A DNA stretch of 54,263 bases from the NCBI RefSeq assembly GCF_002891435.1, contig NZ_POUC01000010.1:1-54263 (forward strand). Direction: 5' to 3'. How positions within the stretch are numbered: the stretch's first letter is position 1; each line of letters begins with the position of its first letter. A model generated the notes under the pieces. It made no database searches and was not told the origin of the DNA. It worked only from the letters and a program-made list of their open reading frames with translations. The stretch is from Streptomyces cahuitamycinicus. Lineage in GTDB: Bacteria > Actinomycetota > Actinomycetes > Streptomycetales > Streptomycetaceae. A program made the position numbers and the translations under genes. This document shows positions 1 to 8,723 of the stretch, in pieces.

Positions 1-33
1 GGCTTTGGGGAGGGGGTGCGGGCGGCCGCGTGA

Positions 34-1206
34 TCAGGCGGCCCAGGCGGAGACGACGTGCAGGGCCTGCCGTGGGTTCAGCCGCGGGTCGCACCGGCTG
101 GTGTACTTGTCGTCCACGTGCAGCAGTCCCGCTTCGTCAGACGCGCACTCGGTGACGTCATCCGGTGTGGTCTCCAGGTGCACTCCCGCGGCCACCCCGC
201 CTGCCGCGGCCACGGCCTGCTGGAAGTCGCGCACCTCGCGCACGACCGTGTCGACCATGCGGGTCTTGCTGCCGCCCGGGGCCTGGACCGTGTTGCCGTG
301 CATCGGGTCGGTGAGCCAGCCCACCGGGTGGCCCGCGGCCCGGACGGCCTCGACGAGCGGCGGCAGCCGGTCGGCCACGGCGTCGGCACCCATCCGGGCG
401 ATGAGGGTGAGCCGTCCCGGTTGGCGGTCCGGGTCGAGCCGTTCGCACAGCGCGAGCACCTCGTCGGGGGTCGCACTGGGGCCGATCTTGCAGGCGACCG
501 GGTTGAACACCTGGGTGAGCAGGGCGACATGGGCGCTCTCGGCCTGGCGGGTGCGCTCGCCGATCCACGGCAGATGGGTGGAACCGAGGAAGAGCCGGCC
601 TGCCTCGTCGCGGCGCAGCATGGGCACCTCGTAGTCGAGAAGCAGCGCCTCGTGACTGGTCCAGACGGGGGCGTCCAGGCCGGTGCCGGCGGTGGGGCCC
701 TTCCAGCCGAGGTGCTCCATCATGTCGTTCGCGGCCATGTACCCGACCAGGATCCGCAGCGGATCGGGCCGGCGGCTCTCCGGGTCGGGCTCCGGCCCGT
801 TGACCATGTCCCCCCGGTACGAGGGCATCTCAACACCGCCGCACACCTCGGTGAGCCGGGAGCGCGGCTTGGCGAACTGCCCTGCGATGCGCCCGATCCG
901 TACGACGGGCTTGTGGGTGGCCAGTCTCAGGGCTCCGGCCAGCAGGTCGAGGACCGCCATCTTGCGGGCCATGTTGCCGGCGGTGTTCTCGTTCACGTCC
1001 TCCGCGCAGTCCCCGGCCTGCACGACCAGGGCGTCACCGGCCGCGACGCGGGCGAGGAAGGAGCGCAGGGCGCGGATGTCCGCGGCCCGGACGAGCGGAG
1101 GGCGGGCCTCCAGGGTCTCGCGGACCCGCCGTACCTGCGACGCGTCGCCCCACTCGGGCTGCTGCCGGGCCTCGCGGGTTTCCATTCCGCGCAGGGCTTC
1201 CTCCAT
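34..1206 (-). CDS. phzC: Class II (plant-type) DAHP synthase, PhzC-like
   Basis: This enzyme condenses phosphoenolpyruvate and erythrose 4-phosphate to DAHP, the first shikimate step. The 390-residue product has the class II hallmarks: a QAGDCAED motif, [14 protein letters not shown], the [13 protein letters not shown] segment, [10 protein letters not shown] and [10 protein letters not shown] near the C terminus. The start at 1206 was chosen because AGGGGAG lies about 8 nt upstream; the reading frame stays open to 1287 but has no ribosome site there. It lies 28 nt downstream of phzB on the same strand, the usual phzB-phzC order in phenazine clusters, where a dedicated DAHP synthase pulls carbon into chorismate. 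The remaining core genes (phzD, E, F, G) would lie to the left, outside the window. A general shikimate DAHP synthase is the alternative, but the phzB neighbour argues against it. Confidence 0.93.
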   Translation of the reverse strand: MEEALRGMETREARQQPEWGDASQVRRVRETLEARPPLVRAADIRALRSFLARVAAGDALVVQAGDCAEDVNENTAGNMARKMAVLDLLAGALRLATHKPVVRIGRIAGQFAKPRSRLTEVCGGVEMPSYRGDMVNGPEPDPESRRPDPLRILVGYMAANDMMEHLGWKGPTAGTGLDAPVWTSHEALLLDYEVPMLRRDEAGRLFLGSTHLPWIGERTRQAESAHVALLTQVFNPVACKIGPSATPDEVLALCERLDPDRQPGRLTLIARMGADAVADRLPPLVEAVRAAGHPVGWLTDPMHGNTVQAPGGSKTRMVDTVVREVRDFQQAVAAAGGVAAGVHLETTPDDVTECASDEAGLLHVDDKYTSRCDPRLNPRQALHVVSAWAA

Positions 1207-1234
1207 TACTGCTCTCCCCTCACGAGAAGCCTGG

Positions 1235-1723
1235 TCAAGTGGGTATTCCTTCGCGGCGGACAGTGGGCACTGGGATTCCGAGGGCACGCAGCTGCTCGTT
1301 CGGGTTCATGAACTCGCGCTGCCGCTTGATCTTTCCGTTCTCGAACTCGAACGAATGAATGAAGTGGTTGCTGTAGTAGCCCTCGGGGTAACCGGGGAAC
1401 AGGATCTTCCCCTCACCGTCACATTCCACCCAGAAGAAGTTCGGGTCCTGGGTCTCGAAGACGCGGACGTTCTTCCACTCCCAGTCGGGGAAGCACTTCA
1501 GCGACCACACCGCGTGCTCGGCGAGCCGGTCCCGGCCGTGCGTCATGATCGGCTTCCCCGTGTCGTTGGTCCACAGACCGCCGCTGCCGTCCTCGACGAA
1601 CAGCTGGTGACGGCGGAGCCGGTCCTCACCCCTGGTGTTCATGTACTGCTCGACGATCGCCCGGTTGCTACGGCGGAGCTCCTCCTCGTCGGCGAATTCC
1701 GGGGGCACTTCGAATTCGGGCAT
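1235..1723 (-). CDS. phzB: Phenazine biosynthesis protein PhzA/PhzB family
   Basis: The 162-residue product is a small NTF2-fold protein of the PhzA/B family, which promotes condensation of two aminoketone units during phenazine-1-carboxylate formation. Segments that match my memory of Pseudomonas PhzB include [62 protein letters not shown] and the C terminus [13 protein letters not shown]. Length agrees with the family (about 162 residues). The start at 1723 is preferred over the in-frame 1744 start because AAGGGA sits about 9 nt upstream of it. It is the first gene after the bidirectional hairpin at 1883 to 1913 and precedes phzC, so its promoter should lie between 1724 and 1883. Only one copy is present; Pseudomonas has tandem phzA and phzB. 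Confidence 0.95.
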   Translation of the reverse strand: MPEFEVPPEFADEEELRRSNRAIVEQYMNTRGEDRLRRHQLFVEDGSGGLWTNDTGKPIMTHGRDRLAEHAVWSLKCFPDWEWKNVRVFETQDPNFFWVECDGEGKILFPGYPEGYYSNHFIHSFEFENGKIKRQREFMNPNEQLRALGIPVPTVRREGIPT

Positions 1724-1882
1724 GACGGCGTTTCCCTTCGACATGGATGGCGAGCGGAATCCCGAGAAAACGGATCCAGGAAGTCTTCGACTCGGACTGC
1801 GTCGAGCCTAGCGATCCCGCTGCGGTCGAGGAAAGGAAACTCCTACGGGATTCAAAAAGCTGCTGCTTCCGCGCGCACGACG

Positions 1883-1913
1883 AAAAGCCCACCCACACAG
1901 TGGGTGAGCTTTT
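1883..1913. terminator. Bidirectional hairpin terminator
   Basis: Two 14-nt arms (1883-1896 and 1900-1913) pair with one mismatch around a 3-nt loop. The outer A4/T4 tracts make it rho-independent-like on either strand. It separates the regulator/aroC fragment transcript from the phzB start. Confidence 0.8.
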
Positions 1914-1986
1914 CACCGTCCATACGATTCCCTGGCGGGGCGGCGGCCTCGCAGAGAACGGCGCGGCAATCAGGCGGGGACGTTCT

Positions 1987-2487
1987 TCAGGGCCGTCGGT
2001 TCTCGGCCGTCTCCTTCAGGTACGAGCGGGCCACCGCGCCAAGCGCCACCCGCGCCGCCCTCTCCCGCGCCGACGCGCGCTCCAGGACCGGACGTGCCTC
2101 GTCGAAGCCGTACTTCTGCATGCCCGCCAGATCCGCGTGACCGGGCCGCGGCCGGGTCAGCGGCGTGTTACGGGCCAGGCCGGCGAAGACCTCGGGGTCC
2201 ACCGGGTCGGCCGCCATGACCTGCTCCCACTTCGGCCACCCGGTGTTGCCCACCATGACCGCCACCGGGGAGCCGAGCGTCAGACCGTGCCGGACACCGC
2301 CGAGGAACGTCACCTCGTCCCGCTCGAACTTCATCCGGGCACCACGCCCGTGGCCGAGCCGGCGCCGGGCCAGGTGGTCCGCCACCATCTCCGTGGTGAT
2401 CGGTACGCCGGCGGAAAGACCCTGCAGCGTCGCCACGAGTGCGGGACCGTGGAACTCCCCCGCGGTCAGCCAGCGCAACCTGCTCAT
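1987..2487 (-). pseudogene. aroC: Truncated chorismate synthase (N-terminal 40 percent)
   Basis: The 166 codons match the N-terminal part of actinobacterial chorismate synthase closely ([49 protein letters not shown]), then run out after SYLKETA and end in ENRRP. The full enzyme is close to 400 residues; the missing part carries most of the FMN and substrate site, and no continuation appears in any frame up to the hairpin at 1913. The family signature GESHG reads GEFHG here (residues 10-14). The start ATG overlaps the stop of the regulator gene by 4 nt (ATGA), so it was probably co-translated with it. I infer a decayed extra copy that once boosted chorismate for the phenazine pathway. Confidence 0.85.
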
Positions 2488-3473
2488 GCCGCGCTCTGCG
2501 AGTGGCCGGCGAGCGCGTCGGCCAGGGCGTTCCACTCCGCGGCGCGGCGGGCCGCCAGGGCGCGCACGACTGGGGCCCAGTGCTCCGGGAGTGCCTCCAC
2601 GATCCGCTGCCACTGTGCGGGCGTGAACTCCGTCGTGAACAGGGCCCGCAGCAGGAGACGGCCGGATTCCGAGGCCTTCAGGGCTGGGTCCCTGGCCAGG
2701 TTCCGCAGCGCCGGAGCCCCCGGTGCGCGCCGCGTATCGGGCTTCGACGGCCTTCTGGGGATCCGTGGGACGGCGGCTACGGGCAGGACGACCTCGCGCT
2801 GCCGCTTGGGCACGGGGTCCTGCCCGCGGTTCAGCCGCTCCCGCACGTCCCGGACCGTCGCCAGGGACAGCTCGGACCGGCGGGCCAGTTCCCGCAGGGA
2901 CGTCCCGGGATCGGCGGCCAGCAGGGAGGCGACGAGGAGACGGCCCTCGGCGCTGCTGAGCGGCCGCACACTGCCGTCCCGGCCGACCCGGCGGTCCACG
3001 TGCGGAATTTCCGCACTCGAACACCGGCGCAGTCGGCCCACCGTTTTGTCGCTGAGCCCGGTACGCCCCGCGATGGCCCGGTCGGACCAGTGCGGGTGGG
3101 ACGCGAGGATGCGGACCGCGGCGAGCCGACGCTCGGCGCGGGACAGCGGCAGTCCGTGACGGACGTTCAACTGCACGGACAGAACGTAGGCGTCGGCCTC
3201 ACTGCCTTCGAAATAGCGGACCCTTATCTCCTGGCGGCCGCGCAGGAGGGCGGCCGCGAGCCGGTGCATACCGTCGATGACCCGCATCGTGGGCCGGTGC
3301 ACCAGGATGGGATCGAAGTCGTTCGGGCACTCGGCGAGTTCGCGGACGTGACCGTCGTCGTGCCGCTGGGCGCGCGGCGAGTCGGCCGGCTTCAGCACCG
3401 CGATCGGAACCGTTTCGGGAGGTGTGACGACGACATCGGACATTCGCGTGGCCGGGCCGGTGGCAACGTTCAC
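2484..3473 (-). CDS. StrR/NovG-family ParB-like pathway regulator
   Basis: The 329-residue protein has an N-terminal ParB/Srx-like segment ([16 protein letters not shown], then [18 protein letters not shown] at roughly residues 55-95). A helix-turn-helix region follows ([20 protein letters not shown], about 130-150), then a second one ([20 protein letters not shown], about 190-210). This is the layout of StrR, NovG and similar activators of antibiotic clusters. The GTG start at 3473 has GGGGGAAG about 10 nt upstream; the in-frame ATG at 3443 has none. It overlaps the truncated aroC by 4 nt. It most likely activates the adjacent phenazine-type genes. A 9-bp direct repeat lies upstream at 3571-3598. 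Confidence 0.85.
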   Translation of the reverse strand: MNVATGPATRMSDVVVTPPETVPIAVLKPADSPRAQRHDDGHVRELAECPNDFDPILVHRPTMRVIDGMHRLAAALLRGRQEIRVRYFEGSEADAYVLSVQLNVRHGLPLSRAERRLAAVRILASHPHWSDRAIAGRTGLSDKTVGRLRRCSSAEIPHVDRRVGRDGSVRPLSSAEGRLLVASLLAADPGTSLRELARRSELSLATVRDVRERLNRGQDPVPKRQREVVLPVAAVPRIPRRPSKPDTRRAPGAPALRNLARDPALKASESGRLLLRALFTTEFTPAQWQRIVEALPEHWAPVVRALAARRAAEWNALADALAGHSQSAA

Positions 3474-3570
3474 GAGCGCTTCCCCCTTGGCTGACGAATC
3501 TCGGCACCATGCGCAACCTGGCCGATCATGTGCTGTTCGCGGGGACAGCTCAAAGAGGAACGGGGTACTC

Positions 3571-3598
3571 CGTCAAGTGTGCCGGAGTACGTCAAGTG
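3571..3598. promoter_or_regulatory. Direct repeat upstream of StrR-type regulator gene
   Basis: CGTCAAGTG occurs at 3571-3579 and again at 3590-3598, start-to-start spacing 19 bp, about 100 bp upstream of the regulator start. Known StrR-family sites are inverted rather than direct repeats, so this may serve another factor. The role is inferred from position only. Confidence 0.35.
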
Positions 3599-3619
3599 GA
3601 GTTCTGACCAGCGGTTTCA

Positions 3620-4378
3620 TCAGGAAACCGCAGGGCCGGAACGGGGCCTGGCCAGGTCCTCACGCAGGGTCGGGAACAACTCGGCGAACGGAGCGGGCCC
3701 GTGCCGGAACGTGTGCCGCGCGCTGTCGTAGAGGCCGGCCTGACCGCCGGTGAAGAGCCAGTGGCGGCCGTCGGGCGTGTGGTGCGTCGTGTAGCCGGCG
3801 TCGATCCCGTTCGCGAAGACCGTCCCCGACAGCCCCGGCCAGTACGCGACGAGGGGCCGGACCGGCTCGGTGATGCGCCCCTCGCGCGTGTCGTACTGCA
3901 GCGCCCTGTCGCCCCGGAAGAACCAGAACAGGCCGTCCCGGGGTCCGGGCGGGCAGACCGCGTGCACGCCCCGGGCGAAGTCGGCCGCCTCGCCGGAGAA
4001 CCGGAAGAGATCGCCCAGCGGGCACGGGCCCTGCAGGACGACCCCCTCGGCACTGTGGTACTGCAGGGCCTGCTCCCCGGCGAAGAACCAGTGGTAGCCG
4101 TGCTGCCTGTGGTACGTCGTGTAGCAGGCGTCGGTGCCCCGCGCGGCCTCCGTGCCCAGGAGGAGCGGCCAGTGCGAGGCGAGCGGCGCGGCCGGCTGTA
4201 CGACCGTGTCGTCCGCCGCGTCGTACAGCAGGGCCGTGTCGCCCCCGTCGCCGCCGAAGAACCAGTACCGGCCCTCCTGTTCGGCGTGGCGGCACAGGCC
4301 GGTGATGTCGGCCCCGGGCGCGGGACCAGAGGATGCGTCCGCCAGGAGCCGGGGGATGAGGTCGCCGCTGTGGGTCAT
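3620..4378 (-). CDS. Hemopexin-repeat protein
   Basis: The 252-residue protein is built from four hemopexin-like repeats. Each has an aromatic-rich strand followed by a YD/YH turn: YWFFGGDGGDTALLYD, YHWFFAGEQALQYHS, LFWFFRGDRALQYDT and RHWLFTGGQAGLYDS. Four repeats should close a beta-propeller. There is no signal peptide or membrane segment, so it is probably cytoplasmic. The start at 4378 is supported by AGGAGAG about 7 nt upstream. It lies between the StrR-type regulator and the pabB fragment on the same strand. Bacterial hemopexin proteins are often binding or scaffolding proteins; the ligand cannot be told from sequence. Confidence 0.8.
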   Translation of the reverse strand: MTHSGDLIPRLLADASSGPAPGADITGLCRHAEQEGRYWFFGGDGGDTALLYDAADDTVVQPAAPLASHWPLLLGTEAARGTDACYTTYHRQHGYHWFFAGEQALQYHSAEGVVLQGPCPLGDLFRFSGEAADFARGVHAVCPPGPRDGLFWFFRGDRALQYDTREGRITEPVRPLVAYWPGLSGTVFANGIDAGYTTHHTPDGRHWLFTGGQAGLYDSARHTFRHGPAPFAELFPTLREDLARPRSGPAVS

Positions 4379-4569
4379 GGTCTCTCCTGTGTGGACGGGC
4401 AGTGGTCGCCCGCCGGGCGCTGTGCCCTGCCGGCCCAGGATCGCCGTCCGCCCTGCTTCGCCGCGTGGCAGCGGCCGATCTGTGTCAGGTCCGCCATCGA
4501 CCTGACAGAGTGCGCGGGCCCGCGTTGCCGCGCGGGGGCCGCAGGGGCAGGGTCGGCCCTGTGAGCGGC

Positions 4570-4642
4570 GGCGTGCCGACTCCGGGCCGTACCGCGGGCG
4601 CTCACCCCCGTCGCCCGCGGTACGGCCGGGAGTCGGCACGCC
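4570..4642. terminator. Very long hairpin (31-bp arms)
   Basis: Arms 4570-4600 and 4612-4642 are complementary over 31 bp with one mismatch, around an 11-nt loop. It lies downstream of the pabB fragment and upstream of the hemopexin gene, so a strong terminator is the simplest reading. The arms are longer than most terminators. Confidence 0.7.
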
Positions 4643-4839
4643 CCGGGGCCGGCTGTCGGCGGCCGGTCCCGGGGTGCCGACACGGCGGACGCCCGGACGA
4701 GGGCGGACGCCGGGGCGCCGGATCACCGGCTGCGCGGCGAAGTCGCAACCTCACCGCGCAGCCGGCCCGGCCGCCCCGTGGCGGCGTGCCGGTCGCACGG
4801 CCAACCACTCCGGCCGGCGGCCCGGGAACGGGCAACCGG

Positions 4840-5543
4840 TCAGGGCCAGGAGGGGGCCGTCTTCACCGCGGTCTCCTCGTATCCGGCGGCCGGGCCCGAC
4901 AGTGCGACGACGGCTCCGCCGACGCCGTGGCGGATCCGCCCCGGGGTGACCGGAGCGGTGCGGATCACCACGCTCAGACCGGCCGCCCCGGTCAGGGAGA
5001 AGTAGCCGACTGCGCCCGAGTAGGCACCGCGCGGGTCGGCCTCCAACTCGTCGATGAGGCGCATGGTGCGGATCTTCGGCGCGCCCGTCATGGAGCCCGG
5101 CGGGAACGCGGCCCGTACGCAGTCCACCGCCCCGGAACCGCGCGCAGCTTCGCCCGGACCGGACTCACCAACTGGTGCACGGTGGCGTACGTCTCGACCC
5201 GGAAGATGTCGCCGGCCTCGATCGAGCCGGTGACGGCGTGCCGTCCGAGGTCGCTGCGGACCAGGTCGACGATCATCAGGTTCTCGGCGCGGTCCTTCTC
5301 GTCCGAGCGCAGGTCCGCCACGAACGCGGCGTCGGCGGCGGGGGGCGTCCCACGCGGCCGGGTGCCCCTGATGGGGCGTGACCCGGCCATCCCGTCGTCG
5401 CCGATGCGCAGGAAGCGTTCGGGGGACGTACGGAGCAGGGACAGCCGGCCGAAGTCGAGCGGCGCGCCGTACGGTGCGGGGCTGTGGCGGCGCAGGAAGC
5501 GGTACGCCTCCCAGGGGTCCACGTCCCCGTGCGCCTCGGCCAT
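4840..5543 (-). pseudogene. pabB: Broken aminodeoxychorismate synthase (PabB) fragment
   Basis: Two overlapping frames encode adjoining parts of a chorismate-binding domain. The upstream frame (5543 to about 5130) has WEAYRFLRRHSPAPYGA, TSPERFLRI, DEKDRAENLMIVDLVRSDLG and ETYATVHQLVSPVRAKLR. The downstream frame (5127 to 4840) resumes with DCVRAAFPPGSMTGAPKIRT and ends near VALSGPAAGYEETAVK. A single-base frameshift near 5120-5135 joins them. The amidotransferase domain and the first half of the synthase domain are absent. The catalytic PIKGT motif of PabB reads PIRGT. The gene is therefore dead or non-catalytic. Family assignment is PabB-type rather than TrpE, because TrpE has PIAGT. Confidence 0.8.
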
Positions 5544-5603
5544 GTACGGTTCGGACGGCTCCGCCGCGGACGGCCGGTCAACGGCCGTGGTCCGTGCAGC
5601 TGT

Positions 5604-6320
5604 TCAGGAAGCGGGCGTGATCTCGTAGAGGATGTGCTCGATCGTCTCCGGGCCCTCGGAGAAGGTGTGCCGGCACAGCACGTTCAGCTTCCGGTCGTGG
5701 GAGGCGGCCAGTTCGTGGAGGCGGCCGAGGTCGCCACGGTCGCTGAACTGCAGCAGTGCCCTGCCGCCCTCGGTCAGCCTGAGCGGCGCCTCGACCAGAT
5801 AGCGCCCGTGCGCCTGGTATCCCGGATCGACGTACGCCGCTTCGTGTACCGACTGGTAGCGGTAACGGTCCGGCGCCAGCACGAAGTTCGAGTGCCAGTA
5901 GATGGTGTCGAAGCGCTCGTCGGGGTCCAGGGCGGAGAACAGGTCGCTGTGCAGGGCCCGTACGCGATCGGTGACCCGATGCCGTTCGGCGTTGATCCCG
6001 GTGTTCTGCACGGCGGCCACGCTGATGTCCGTGGCGACCACCCGCTCGCAGCCGGCCAGCGCCGCGGACACCGCTATGACACCGGTTCCGGACCCGACCT
6101 CGAGGAACGACCCATGACGTCGGTAGCGCGGCTCCCCGTCCCCGAGGAGTCCGAGGATCTCCATGGCCACGTGTGTGGTGGCTGAGAACGGCGGCGCGAA
6201 CACGCCGTCCAGCAGATCCCACTCGCGGCTCGCCATCGCAAACGTCCTCGGCCGGTCCTCACGACTCAGCGCGCGTCGACTGCGCTCCAACGACCGCACA
6301 TAACTCTTCAGTTCTGTCAT
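5604..6320 (-). CDS. Class I SAM-dependent methyltransferase
   Basis: The 238-residue protein has a Rossmann methyltransferase core: motif I FLEVGSGTGVIAVSAAL at about residues 70-86, the acidic VVATDIS loop ending strand 2, then HSDLFSALD and the motif IV region FDTIYWHSNFV. The NPPY signature of N-methyltransferases such as PrmC is replaced by HSNF, so it may act on a small molecule at O or C. The start at 6320 follows AAGGGG by about 7 nt. It runs toward the phenazine genes and diverges from the PucR-type regulator. A tailoring role on the cluster product is plausible but unproven. Confidence 0.8.
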   Translation of the reverse strand: MTELKSYVRSLERSRRALSREDRPRTFAMASREWDLLDGVFAPPFSATTHVAMEILGLLGDGEPRYRRHGSFLEVGSGTGVIAVSAALAGCERVVATDISVAAVQNTGINAERHRVTDRVRALHSDLFSALDPDERFDTIYWHSNFVLAPDRYRYQSVHEAAYVDPGYQAHGRYLVEAPLRLTEGGRALLQFSDRGDLGRLHELAASHDRKLNVLCRHTFSEGPETIEHILYEITPAS

Positions 6321-6490
6321 CGTCACCCCTTGCGAAAAGCGGGGTGGCGTTCCCCTCACCCCCTGAGTCATCGTTTTCCACACAGCAGACCCGCAGGAAG
6401 GTGGTCCCAGAACACCGCAGAGGCCCCTCAGCGGTGGTCCCGCCACATCTGGAGCGACACAGGAGGCCGGATTCCGCTTGCCTGGCGCAA

Positions 6491-6502
6491 ACGTATATAC
6501 GT
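6491..6502. promoter_or_regulatory. 12-bp AT-rich perfect palindrome in divergent promoter region
   Basis: ACGTATATACGT is a perfect palindrome between the methyltransferase start (6320) and the PucR-type regulator start (6546). It stands out in GC-rich surroundings and sits about 44 bp before the regulator start, a position that fits an operator. No protein can be assigned to it from sequence. Confidence 0.45.
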
Positions 6503-6545
6503 ATCGTCTTCTGGTTTGGTCTCGTCTTCTGCGGGAGGGGCACTG

Positions 6546-8540
6546 GTGAATCCGGACTCTGCATCGGCGGATTCACCAGCACTCGGCGTACTGAAGCTCC
6601 TCGCCCAGGAGGCGCCCCCCGCCCGGCTTGTGGAGTTACTTCGGCTCGCCCGGCACCAGCGGATGCCGCGGGCACGTCTGGAGGAACTGAAGCAGGCGGT
6701 CAGTCTGGCGCTGGACGTCCACACGTCGGTGGAGCAGCGGCGCAGGCGCGAGGCGGGTCTCATGGCCCTGATCGACACCACTCAGCAGATGGCGTTCCGC
6801 GACGACCTCAACGACCTGCTGAACACCGCGACGAGCCAGGCCCGCCGGCTGCTCGACTTCGACATGGCGTGGATCAGTCTGAGCCTGCCGGACGGCGGCT
6901 CGTACGTTCACACCTCGAAGGGCGAGATCACCCCGAGCAGTGTGGGCCTGGAACTGGCGACCGGCTTCGGCCTGGGTGAACAGGTACTGCGGACGCAGGC
7001 GCCGTTATGGACCTCCGACTACCTCACCGACGACCGGTTCCACCACTCCCCGGCGATCGATGAAGTGGTCGACTCCGAAGGGCTGCACGCGGTCCTCGCC
7101 GTACCGCTGACGCACGACGGCACCTGCATCGGCGCGCTGTACGGGGCGTCACGAGGACGACGGCACTTCTCTCCCGACGAGGTCAGCCTCCTGCGTTCCC
7201 TCGCGGCCATGGCGGCGCCCGCCATCGAGGAGACCCGGCGGCTGGAGCGCATCCAGGCGGCGCTGGCGAAGGCGGAGAACGAGCGGTCCCACCTGGCCGC
7301 ACGCCTGAACGGGCTGGAACGCCTGACCGGGATCCAGACCCGGTTGTCCGGGATGTTCCTGGCGGGCGGCACCCTGCACGACATCCTGGAGATGGCCGAC
7401 GGGGAACTGCGGGGTGTGCTCGTGCTGCGGGACGCCGCCGGCCGGACCCTGGCCGGAACCGGTGACATCCCCTCGGCGGACCCGGAGCGGGTGGTCAGGG
7501 CGCTCGCGGAGTCGCACGCGATCGGGGCGCCCGTCGCCCTGACGGAGACCGTGTGGGCCATGCACGTCACCACGGGCGTCGAGGCCCCGGGTGTCCTGTT
7601 GTTCCAGCGCAGCACCCCGCTCACCGAGGAGGAACTCCGGCTGCTGCACGCCGTGGGCCAGACGACCGCACTGGTGCAGTTACTCGCGCACAGCGCCGGG
7701 GCGGCGGCCGGGCCGGCACGCGACGAGTGCCTGGACTCTCTCCTCGCGGCCAGAGCCCAGCCGCCGCGCCGCATGATCGAGCGGGTCCGGCGCCTCGGCT
7801 TGGACCCGGACCGTCCGCACGCCGTCCTCGTCGTCCGCCCCGAGGGCGCCCAACAGGGCGAGGCCGCCGTATGGGCTTCCTCGTACACGTACCGGCATCG
7901 CGGACTCAAGACCGCACGCGGCGAGTGCCTGGTCCTGCTGCTGCCGGCCGAGGACGCCTCGGACGCGGCGCGAGCGGCGGGCGGCGAGCTCTCCCGCGTC
8001 CTGGGCCATCCGGTCACGGTGGGGGCGGCGGGCGTGGCCACCGGTCTGGGCTCGCTCGCCAAGGCGCACCAGGAGGCGCGCCGCTGCCTGGACGCCCTGG
8101 TGTCGCTGGGCGCCACCGGTGGAGCGGCGTCCGCGCGGGACCTCGGGTTCCTCGGACTGCTGCTCTCCGACGAACACGATGCCGACACGTTCATCGACTC
8201 CGTCCTCGGGCGGATGCTCGAGTACGACAGCAGGCGCTCCACCGACCTCGTCCGGACCCTGGAGGCGTACTTCACCTCGGGCAGCAGTCCGACCCGCGCG
8301 GCGGTACACCTCCATGTACACGCCAACACGGTCGCACGCCGCCTGGAGCGGATCACCGAACTCCTGGGCCCGGACTGGCAGAAGCCGGCGAACGCGCTGG
8401 AGATCCAACTGGCCCTGCGTCTGCTGCGCACTCGGGACGCGGTCTACCCGGGCACCACCGAGCGCGACGGCAACCCGGTGGACCGGGCACGGGCCCGCTT
8501 CCCCGGAACGGAACGGGCCGAGGAGTCCCCCGGCCCGTAG
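6546..8540 (+). CDS. GAF-domain PucR/CdaR-type transcriptional regulator
   Basis: The 664-residue protein carries a GAF sensor domain (roughly residues 70-230: LLDFDMAWISL, VLAVPLTHDGTCIGALYG, RHFSPDEVSLLRSLA). It ends in a PucR C-terminal helix-turn-helix (TLEAYFTSGSSPTRAAVHLH, HANTVARRLERITELLG). The GTG start at 6546 is chosen for GGGAGGGG just upstream; the open frame extends left to 6330 but reads as low-complexity sequence. It is divergent from the methyltransferase and convergent with the transposase-like gene at 8724. GAF domains sense small ligands; the effector here is unknown. Confidence 0.85.
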   Translation: MNPDSASADSPALGVLKLLAQEAPPARLVELLRLARHQRMPRARLEELKQAVSLALDVHTSVEQRRRREAGLMALIDTTQQMAFRDDLNDLLNTATSQARRLLDFDMAWISLSLPDGGSYVHTSKGEITPSSVGLELATGFGLGEQVLRTQAPLWTSDYLTDDRFHHSPAIDEVVDSEGLHAVLAVPLTHDGTCIGALYGASRGRRHFSPDEVSLLRSLAAMAAPAIEETRRLERIQAALAKAENERSHLAARLNGLERLTGIQTRLSGMFLAGGTLHDILEMADGELRGVLVLRDAAGRTLAGTGDIPSADPERVVRALAESHAIGAPVALTETVWAMHVTTGVEAPGVLLFQRSTPLTEEELRLLHAVGQTTALVQLLAHSAGAAAGPARDECLDSLLAARAQPPRRMIERVRRLGLDPDRPHAVLVVRPEGAQQGEAAVWASSYTYRHRGLKTARGECLVLLLPAEDASDAARAAGGELSRVLGHPVTVGAAGVATGLGSLAKAHQEARRCLDALVSLGATGGAASARDLGFLGLLLSDEHDADTFIDSVLGRMLEYDSRRSTDLVRTLEAYFTSGSSPTRAAVHLHVHANTVARRLERITELLGPDWQKPANALEIQLALRLLRTRDAVYPGTTERDGNPVDRARARFPGTERAEESPGP

Positions 8541-8723
8541 GGGGCCTCTCACACCGAACGCAGCCGGCGCCTCTCAGCCGAACACATCGCTGTGGCCCCT
8601 GGACGGAACCGACACGGGACCCCTCGGACGGAACGCCGTGCGATGCCATCAGGCACAGTGCCTCGACGGCCGCAGACGGAACATCAGGCGGCGACCACCA
8701 ACCGCATCACCACGCCAGAACCG

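Noticed and set aside
1668-1916. A minus-strand frame that might continue the truncated chorismate synthase.
   Set aside because: Its sequence has none of the later AroC motifs and it overlaps the hairpin and the phzB start.
6330-6545. An N-terminal extension of the PucR-type regulator.
   Set aside because: The extension is Arg/Ser/Pro-rich without motifs and covers the promoter palindrome; the GTG at 6546 has a strong ribosome site.
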